Assembly (NCBI GenBank): GCA_025350665.1
Contig: JANXXJ010000055.1
Coordinates: 1-45,431 of the forward strand
DNA: 45,431 nucleotides
DNA from: Gemmatimonadota bacterium
GTDB lineage: Bacteria; Gemmatimonadota; Gemmatimonadetes; Gemmatimonadales; GWC2-71-9
Direction: 5' to 3'
The position numbers and the translations under genes were made by a program. The notes beneath the pieces are model-generated. The model was not told where the DNA came from, made no database searches, and saw only the letters and a program-made list of their open reading frames with translations. Position 1 is the first letter of the stretch, and each line of letters begins with the position of its first letter. Positions 39,962 to 45,431 of this stretch are shown in pieces.

Positions 39962-41695
39962 TCAGTGGCCCGCGAGTTCGGCGGCGACGAAGCGATCAAC
40001 CCGGCGCTCCAGCACATCGAGCGGCATGGCCCCGGACAGCAGGACGAGGTGGTGGAACTTCCGGACGTCCCACTTGTCTCCCAGCGCCCTCTTCGCCTTC
40101 TCGCGAATCCGCCGGAACGCCAGACTTCCCATCCGATACGCCAGGGCCTGGCCGGGAATGTCCGCGCTGTACCGGAGCGTCTCGGTCGCAATCTGGCGCT
40201 CGGTCTCCAGCGTATGCACCTTCATGTACTCGCGGGCCTTCTCGAGCGACCAGCCGTAGTAGTTCATCCCGACGTCGAGGACCAGGCGAGTGCCCGTCAT
40301 CATCTCCATCGTGAGCCGGCCGGCGCGGCTGTAGGGGTCGCGATAGAGCCCGGCGTCCGTGCCAAGCATCGAGGCGTAGTCGCCCCAGCCTTCGATGTAC
40401 GCGGTGAATCCCTGTTCCCGCCGGTATCGCGACAGCGAGTCGTTCTCGCGGACGCTCGAGATCTGGAAGTGGTGCCCCGGAACCAGCTCGTGGTATGACA
40501 GGCCTTCCGCCATCGCCAGATTCCGGTCTTCGAGCTTCGATCCGTTGAAGAAGTAGATCCCCTTCGGCCGTTGCGGGGTGGGCGGGTCGTAGTACCCATA
40601 CGTCATGTTCGGCTCGAGCGCGGGGTCGAGCCGCTGGGTCCCGTAGGGCGCCTTCGGGCGGCTTCCGAACAACGAGTCGATTCGTGTCTCCATGGTCGCG
40701 GCGTAGCCATCGAGCCTGGCGCCGACGGCTTCCGGTGTGGCCACGAAGTAACGCGGTTCCTTCCGGAGCGACTCCTTGAATTCCTGCACCGTACCCTTGA
40801 ACCCCACCTCCTGGCGGACCCGGTCGAGTTCCTTGAACAGCGAATCGAGCTGCTGCTCGCCGACCCGGAAGACCTCCTCCGGAGAGATCGAGAGTGTGGT
40901 GTGGAGCCGGACCAGATACCGGTAGTAGTCCTTGCCGAACGGATACTGCCACTGGCCCACTTTGGCCGGCGCGGCAGCGTAGTACGGCCCTGCCATGTAC
41001 GCCACCAGCGAGTCCAGCCCTCGACGCACCGGGCCATCGAGCAGCGACTCGAGCGTCCGCTCGAAGTCGGTCCGGTCCGCCTCCGGCAGCGCGGCCAGCC
41101 GGGCGGCGCTCACCCAGAGCGACGTCGATCGGCCGGCCACCTGTCGGGACTTCCATAGTGGAATCGCCAGATCGAGGTCAGGCCGGGTCAGCACCAGGTG
41201 TCGCCGGACCTGGCCCGCGAGCTTGGCCCGGAGCGCGCCGTAGATGTCGCCGTACTCCCTGGCCAGTTCGAGATACCGGGCCCGGTCCAGGGCCGTGGCT
41301 ACCGGAAGCGACCCGAATACCGACGCCACCGGGCCCAGCGACGCCGCGTACGGCGATACCATCGAGGGATACCAGTAGAACCGGTCTTCTTCCGCGGCCC
41401 GCGCCACCTGCCAGGCCAGCATGTCCCGGGTCACCGCTTCATCGGCCGAGAGTCCGCGGACTGGCATCCGCGCCAGTGCGGCCCCCACCTTCCGCCAGAA
41501 TGCCGCGTCGGCCCGCGCACCGGCTTCGGACATGTCGGGCAGGTGGACCACCGCGAGGCCGGCCCGCAACCGGGCCGCCCCGTCCCGCTCGGTCTGATGC
41601 TGCCAGACCAGGTCCGCCAGCGCGGCCAGCCGGGCGGACGGCGTCGAATCAGCCGTGGCACCGGCCAGGATCCCCGCGATCACCAGCATCAGCAT
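39962..41695 (-). CDS. Exported DUF885-family putative metallopeptidase
   Basis: A 577-aa protein with a short signal peptide (about 1-15). The DUF885 signature HELVPGHHFQ is at residues 402-411, with an upstream YYDPPTPQRPKGIYFFN region and a downstream EGWGDYA. The HExxxGHH arrangement suggests a zinc peptidase fold, though few members have known activity. I chose ATG 41695 (MLMLVIAG), which has GGGAGG about ten bases upstream and follows the SDR stop by 4 nt. The frame to 41914 overlaps the SDR gene. It is probably coupled with the SDR and the downstream amidohydrolase. Confidence 0.85.
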   Translation of the reverse strand: MLMLVIAGILAGATADSTPSARLAALADLVWQHQTERDGAARLRAGLAVVHLPDMSEAGARADAAFWRKVGAALARMPVRGLSADEAVTRDMLAWQVARAAEEDRFYWYPSMVSPYAASLGPVASVFGSLPVATALDRARYLELAREYGDIYGALRAKLAGQVRRHLVLTRPDLDLAIPLWKSRQVAGRSTSLWVSAARLAALPEADRTDFERTLESLLDGPVRRGLDSLVAYMAGPYYAAAPAKVGQWQYPFGKDYYRYLVRLHTTLSISPEEVFRVGEQQLDSLFKELDRVRQEVGFKGTVQEFKESLRKEPRYFVATPEAVGARLDGYAATMETRIDSLFGSRPKAPYGTQRLDPALEPNMTYGYYDPPTPQRPKGIYFFNGSKLEDRNLAMAEGLSYHELVPGHHFQISSVRENDSLSRYRREQGFTAYIEGWGDYASMLGTDAGLYRDPYSRAGRLTMEMMTGTRLVLDVGMNYYGWSLEKAREYMKVHTLETERQIATETLRYSADIPGQALAYRMGSLAFRRIREKAKRALGDKWDVRKFHHLVLLSGAMPLDVLERRVDRFVAAELAGH

Positions 41696-41699
41696 CCGT

Positions 41700-42458
41700 T
41701 CATTCCTCCCACTCAGCGTTGCCATCCACCGCGATTTCCTGTCCGCTGATGTGCCGGGCCTGGTCGGATGCCAGGAATGCGCACAGGTCGGCGATCTCGG
41801 ACATCTCGATCCAGGTCCGCATTGATACGTAATGGAGGGCTTCCTTCTCCAACTGCTCGACCGGAATGCCCTTGTCGGCGGCCACCTTGGCGAGCACGCC
41901 TTTCCCGCGGGCATTGTTCATGAACCCGGGGAGGACGCAGTTGACCCTGATGTTCCACGGCCCGAGTTCACGGGCACAGTTCTTCGTCAGCCCAAGGACA
42001 CCAACCTTGCCGGCTACATACGCGGCCCGCTTGGGCAGCATGGTCCGGGCGGAGGTGGTGGACAGATTCAGGATGCAGCCGCTCCGCTGTTTCTTGAGGT
42101 GCGGGATGACCTGCTTCATCGTGTAGAACATCCCGCTCAGGTTGACCCGGAGGCAGCGGTCCCACTCATCATAGTCCAGATCCTCGATGAAACCGCGGGG
42201 CCCGGCGATGCCGTGGTTGTTGATCAGCACATCGACTCCGCCCATCCGGCCCAGCCCGTCGGCGAACATGGCCTCGACCTGGCGCGGGTCGCCCACGTCC
42301 GTCACCGAGCCGGTGACGCCGAGTGCCGTAATCGTGGCGGCGACTGCGCCGGCATCGATGTCACAGATGTGGACCGTATGGCCGTCGCGCCTGAACCGTT
42401 CCGCGATCGCCCGCCCGATACCGCCCGCGGCGGCGGTGATGATGACCCGCTGTGCCAT
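41700..42458 (-). CDS. Short-chain dehydrogenase/reductase
   Basis: A 252-aa classical SDR. Cofactor binding is AAAGGIGRAIA (9-19), with Asp33 after beta-2 favouring NAD. NNHG lies at 80-83, the catalytic Ser/Thr region is at 133-136 (LSTTSA), and Tyr147 and Lys151 are in YVAGK. The residue at the usual catalytic Ser position may be Thr134, with Ser133 next to it. The substrate is unknown. ATG 42458 has GAGGA nine bases upstream. It is divergent from the metallo-beta-lactamase gene with only 28 bp between starts. Confidence 0.88.
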   Translation of the reverse strand: MAQRVIITAAAGGIGRAIAERFRRDGHTVHICDIDAGAVAATITALGVTGSVTDVGDPRQVEAMFADGLGRMGGVDVLINNHGIAGPRGFIEDLDYDEWDRCLRVNLSGMFYTMKQVIPHLKKQRSGCILNLSTTSARTMLPKRAAYVAGKVGVLGLTKNCARELGPWNIRVNCVLPGFMNNARGKGVLAKVAADKGIPVEQLEKEALHYVSMRTWIEMSEIADLCAFLASDQARHISGQEIAVDGNAEWEE

Positions 42459-42486
42459 AGCCCCAGTCCTCGGTAAATTGTCGTGC

Positions 42487-43401
42487 ATGACGATCCACGA
42501 TACCACGATCGATGTCCAGCACCTCGGCCGGAAGGGGTTCGTCGCCGTCGAGGTCCTCGCCACCAGCGCCGGCCCCGTGCTGCTCGACACCGGGCCGGGC
42601 TCGACCCTCGACACCCTCAAGGCCGGTCTGGCGGATCTCGGAATCGGCGTTGGCGACCTCCACGCCATCCTGCTCTCGCACATCCATTTCGACCACGCCG
42701 GCGCCACCGGGCTCCTCCTGGCCGAAAATCCCCGGATCACCGTCTACGTCCACGAGATCGGCGCCGTCCACCTGATCGACCCGACCCGGCTGGTCGCGAG
42801 TGCCACGCGGATATTCGGCGACAACATGGATCGGTTGTGGGGCAAGTTCCTGCCGGTGCCCGCCGCCGCCGTCCGGGACCTCCGCGGGGGCGAGCGGCTC
42901 ACCATCGGCGGCCGCCACTTTGACGTGGCATACACGCCGGGCCACGCCGTGCACCACCTCTCATTCTATGATCCGGCGAACGGAACCGCCTACGTGGGCG
43001 ATACCGGCGGCATTCGTGTCCCCGCGCTTCCGACTCGGGTGCCGGTGACACCGTCACCGGATTTCAACCTCGAACAGTGGCTCGGGAGCATCGGCACGAT
43101 TCTGGCCTGGAAACCGTCACGGCTGTTCAGCACCCACTTTGGCTACGCCACCGACCCGGCCAGCCAGCTCGAGGAGCTCCGTCGCGGCCTCCACCAATGG
43201 AGCGAACTCGTCGGCCAGCTCCTGTCGGCCGGCTCCAGCGACCAGACCTGCGCCGACCAGTTCAACAAGATCGTGATGGGCTGGCTCGGCGAGCGCGCCC
43301 CGGCGGACGCCGTCAAGGAATTCGCCGAATTCTCCGACTTCCGGGCCAACTTCTACGGCATCGCCCGCTACTGGAAGATGAAGACCGCCCCGCCCCGCTG
43401 A
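42487..43401 (+). CDS. Metallo-beta-lactamase-fold hydrolase
   Basis: A 304-aa MBL-fold protein. The metal motif is HIHFDHAG (His65, His67, Asp69, His70), followed by a His in YTPGHAVHH, an Asp in YVGDTGG and a His in FSTHFG. The C-terminal 90 residues are helical. There is no signal peptide. It resembles glyoxalase-II or lactonase-type cytoplasmic enzymes. The ATG at 42487 has no Shine-Dalgarno. A TAAATT at 42474-42479 would place the transcription start on the ATG, suggesting a leaderless message. Its stop is 1 nt from the convergent DadA-like gene. Confidence 0.88.
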   Translation: MTIHDTTIDVQHLGRKGFVAVEVLATSAGPVLLDTGPGSTLDTLKAGLADLGIGVGDLHAILLSHIHFDHAGATGLLLAENPRITVYVHEIGAVHLIDPTRLVASATRIFGDNMDRLWGKFLPVPAAAVRDLRGGERLTIGGRHFDVAYTPGHAVHHLSFYDPANGTAYVGDTGGIRVPALPTRVPVTPSPDFNLEQWLGSIGTILAWKPSRLFSTHFGYATDPASQLEELRRGLHQWSELVGQLLSAGSSDQTCADQFNKIVMGWLGERAPADAVKEFAEFSDFRANFYGIARYWKMKTAPPR

Positions 43402-43402
43402 C

Positions 43403-44647
43403 CTACCAGCGGAACCGGCCGGGATCGAACGGTGCCAAATCGATCGCGGACCCGGCGCCCGTCATCAGATCGGCCATTGCCGCGCCGGTCACCGGAGCCA
43501 GCGTAACCCCGAGCATCGCGTGGCCGGTGGCGACATACAGATTGCGATAGCCGGGCGCCCGGCCGAGCATCGGCAGGCCGTCCGGCGTCAACGGCCGCAT
43601 CCCGACCCATTCGTTTCCCTCGGTCGCCCCGATCGGCTTGGCGAAGTACCGGGCCACACCTTTCCGAATGCCGACCATCCGGCGTGGGTCGAGCACCGTG
43701 TTGATCCCCGACAACTCCATGGTCCCGGCAAACCGGACCCCGCCCTTGAACGGCGTGCAGCCGATCCGCCCTTCACCCAGGTAGAGCGGCTGCCGCAGCG
43801 CCGGACCGCCGTTCTCGATGGTGATGCTGTACCCTTTGCCCGCCTCAACCGGGAGCCGGAGCCCGAAATGCCCCGCCACGAGGCCCGTCTCGGCGCCGGC
43901 GGCCAGGAAAATCTCGTCGCCTTCGACCGGCCCCGCACTGGTCTCGACCCCCCGGGCCTGGTCGCCAGACCGGATGGCGCCCTGCACGGTCACCCCGGTC
44001 TTGATCTCGCCGCCCAGTGCCGTGAATGCCGTCGCGTACCCGGCGGCGAGCGTTTCCGGCCGGACGTGGTACTCCTCTTTCACGTGGAATCCGGTCGTCA
44101 CCCAGTCCGACACCAGCGGCTCGAGCCCCCGCACCCCGGCGCGGTCGAGCGGGGTGGGCACGTTGTACCCGTATTCCTTGTAGTAGTCGAATTCGTGGAG
44201 CACCTTCTCCATGTAGCTCTGGCCGGTAAAGACGAAGAGCAACCCCTGGCGGAAGAGATCGAACGAGACGCCATCCTTCTGGAGTTGGTCGAATGCGGCC
44301 AGGGTGCCCCGGTTGAGTCGGGCCGTGGCGTGGAGGCCGCGAAGGAAATCGGTCGCGTTGCAATACCGCCAGAACCGCCACAGCCACCGGGCCAGATGCG
44401 GCACAGCGCTCGGCGCGATGTAGAGCGGGCTATCGGGATTGAGCATCCACTTCATCGAGGTCCACGTCAGCCCCGGCGCCGGCACCGGGGCCGAAATCGA
44501 CGGCGTGATCCAGCCGGCGTTCCCCTTCGAGGCGCCCTCGCCGACCGGCCCCCGGTCGAGCACCACCACGTCCCGGCCCCGCCTCTTGAGCTCGTACGCC
44601 GTCGCGAGCCCGATGACGCCGGCTCCCACCACGATCGTTCGTTTCAT
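43403..44647 (-). CDS. DadA-like FAD-dependent D-amino acid dehydrogenase
   Basis: A 414-aa DAO-fold flavoenzyme. FAD binds at VVGAGVIGLATAYEL (about 6-20) and the GNAGWITPS segment. EEYHVRPETLAAGYA in the middle and WVGMRPLTPDGLPMLGRAP plus NLYVATGHAMLGVTLAP at the C-terminus are typical of the DadA family. It deaminates D-amino acids or oxidises related imino acids and passes electrons to the respiratory chain. Together with the exported M55 D-aminopeptidase elsewhere in the window, it suggests D-amino acid use, which is inference. A putative lipoprotein gene lies upstream with 15 nt between. Confidence 0.88.
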   Translation of the reverse strand: MKRTIVVGAGVIGLATAYELKRRGRDVVVLDRGPVGEGASKGNAGWITPSISAPVPAPGLTWTSMKWMLNPDSPLYIAPSAVPHLARWLWRFWRYCNATDFLRGLHATARLNRGTLAAFDQLQKDGVSFDLFRQGLLFVFTGQSYMEKVLHEFDYYKEYGYNVPTPLDRAGVRGLEPLVSDWVTTGFHVKEEYHVRPETLAAGYATAFTALGGEIKTGVTVQGAIRSGDQARGVETSAGPVEGDEIFLAAGAETGLVAGHFGLRLPVEAGKGYSITIENGGPALRQPLYLGEGRIGCTPFKGGVRFAGTMELSGINTVLDPRRMVGIRKGVARYFAKPIGATEGNEWVGMRPLTPDGLPMLGRAPGYRNLYVATGHAMLGVTLAPVTGAAMADLMTGAGSAIDLAPFDPGRFRW

Positions 44648-44662
44648 CGATTCACCACGGGG

Positions 44663-45142
44663 TTATTTGAGTTCACCGGATTTGGCCGACTCGTGAACCG
44701 CCACGATCCGCCACCGTCCGTCTTCGATCCCCATCACTTCGGTCCGCGCTACGTCCTCGGTCCAGACCTTGCCGCTCGAATCCGCCTTGTCGCAGATCAG
44801 CCGCCCGGTCACCACCGCGGCCTCCGGCGCCAGGACGTCGACCCGGAGCGCGCCGCCCCACTTGCAGTCAACCTTCGTATAGGTCGCGTACCGCGGCGGG
44901 GCGGCCGCCAGGATCACGGCCCAGTCACCGATCTCCCCGTTCCCGACGTACGCCGTGTGCTTGCCGTAAAACGCCAGCACCGAGTCCACGTTCCGCCCTC
45001 GCATCACGTCCAGCATCCGGGCCGACTCGCTTCGAATCGCGTCGGCCACGGCCGCCCGGGCCGTCGCATCGAACGCCGTGGGCGCCTTGCCGGCCGCGCA
45101 CCCCACCGCGGCCACCATGAGTCCCGCCGCGAGGCGTCTCAT
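44663..45142 (-). CDS. Small NTF2-like (SnoaL/DUF4440) probable lipoprotein
   Basis: A 159-aa protein. The N-terminus (MRRLAAGLMVAAVGC) is a short signal with a possible lipobox ending at Cys15, although the residue at -3 is Ala. The remainder fits an NTF2-like cone fold: SVLAFYGKHTAYVGNGE, then TKVDCKWGG and the closing DGRWRIVAVHES. Such domains bind small molecules or carry ketosteroid-isomerase-like chemistry, and no catalytic residue is obvious. The ATG overlaps the stop of the S9 peptidase remnant (ATGA), so the coupling seems inherited from a once intact upstream gene. Confidence 0.75.
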   Translation of the reverse strand: MRRLAAGLMVAAVGCAAGKAPTAFDATARAAVADAIRSESARMLDVMRGRNVDSVLAFYGKHTAYVGNGEIGDWAVILAAAPPRYATYTKVDCKWGGALRVDVLAPEAAVVTGRLICDKADSSGKVWTEDVARTEVMGIEDGRWRIVAVHESAKSGELK

Positions 45143-45387
45143 CGGCGCAGTTTCCGGCCGAAGAACTCCGCCGTCGCGTGATAGACCCGGGTCCAGTTGG
45201 CAAACGTCAGGAAGTCGTGGACCTCGTCGGGGAGCGCCAGTTGCTCCGGCTCGACTCCCTGCTGCCGCAGGGCCGCGACCAATCGGACCGACTCGTTGAA
45301 ATTCAAGGGGCCGATCCCGTTGAGGGCCGAACCCAGTATGGAACCACCCATAATCCGAATCTGCAGTCGCGGAGTGCGAGTAACCAT
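45139..45387 (-). pseudogene. C-terminal remnant of an S9 prolyl oligopeptidase-type peptidase
   Basis: An 82-codon frame. From about residue 30 to the end it reads like the last part of an S9 peptidase (FNESVRLVAALRQQGVEPEQ, then LPDEVHDFLTFANW and AEFFGRKL). The catalytic His segment (DEVHDF) is present. The propeller, the nucleophile Ser and the GDDD acid region are missing. The first 27 residues match nothing in the family. An in-frame ATG at 45387 has no Shine-Dalgarno and immediately follows the stop of an outer-membrane protein. This looks like a deletion or rearrangement that removed most of the gene. It may no longer be functional. Confidence 0.65.
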
Positions 45388-45431
45388 CTAAAAGGCGAGG
45401 CGGGCCGTGAGACGGTATACGAAAAATTCGG
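45388..45431 (-). CDS. C-terminus of an outer-membrane beta-barrel protein, cut by window edge
   Basis: Only the last 13 codons and the stop (TAG, 45390-45388) are visible. They read EFFVYRLTARLAF. Alternating hydrophobic residues ending in Phe are the classic last strand and BAM signal of an outer-membrane barrel such as a TonB-dependent receptor. The frame is open to the window edge. The short length keeps confidence moderate, but the pattern and the immediate junction with the peptidase remnant make it credible. Confidence 0.5.
   Translation of the reverse strand, partial: EFFVYRLTARLAF

Overview
The window looks like chromosome from a motile, GC-rich, diderm bacterium. GC is roughly two thirds by eye, with dense genes and very short spacers. 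The diderm reading rests on many Sec or Tat signal peptides and on the C-terminal strand of an outer-membrane beta-barrel (terminal Phe) at the right edge. The mix of flagellar glycosylation genes, CheZ, TPR proteins and many secreted amidohydrolases and peptidases resembles Gemmatimonadota or a similar soil phylum. That placement is inference, because no rRNA or marker gene is present. I see no tRNA, rRNA, CRISPR array, transposase or integrase.

Region 1 (1-13689, minus strand) is one tightly coupled operon for making pseudaminic acid (Pse) and, by inference, attaching it to flagellin. Transcription starts with four tandem paralogues that each join an N-terminal TPR array to a shared C-terminal glycosyltransferase-like domain (FlmG-like). 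It continues through pseB, pseC, pseG, pseI and a SpsF/PseF-type cytidylyltransferase, then a Pse-associated methyltransferase and a Gfo/Idh/MocA oxidoreductase cut by the window edge. Several junctions are 4-nt ATGA or GTGA overlaps. The biosynthetic genes follow reaction order, but no pseH acetyltransferase is present.

Region 2 (13690-15972) is a 424-bp divergent spacer followed on the plus strand by flgM, cheY, cheZ and a second receiver protein. A strong sigma-28 (FliA) promoter match lies just upstream of flgM, and a weaker one lies further up.

Region 3 (15969-36811, minus strand) is a catabolic block about 21 kb long and all on one strand. It reads, in transcription order: a FadR/GntR regulator, an exported S9 peptidase, a CocE/NonD hydrolase, a four-subunit sarcosine-oxidase-like complex in D-A-G-B order, a truncated membrane protein, a Tat-exported M20 amidohydrolase, a second CocE hydrolase, a penicillin-acylase-like enzyme and an esterase. 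After a 264-bp gap come a 3-hydroxyacyl-CoA/L-carnitine-dehydrogenase-like enzyme, a beta-keto acid cleavage enzyme, a cytoplasmic M20 hydrolase and an exported M55 D-aminopeptidase. Together they suggest outer-compartment hydrolysis of peptides, amides and esters followed by oxidation of N-methylated or beta-hydroxy products. The alpha subunit of the sarcosine-oxidase-like complex carries two complete sets of putative [2Fe-2S] cysteines, which classical sarcosine oxidase lacks.

Region 4 (36812-45431) begins with a long inverted repeat that looks like the operator of the FadR-type regulator. It sits between that gene and a divergent malic enzyme. Then follow an exported amidohydrolase, an exported DUF885 protein, an SDR, a divergent metallo-beta-lactamase-fold hydrolase, a DadA-like amino-acid oxidoreductase, a small NTF2-like probable lipoprotein, a decapitated S9 peptidase remnant and the end of an outer-membrane protein.
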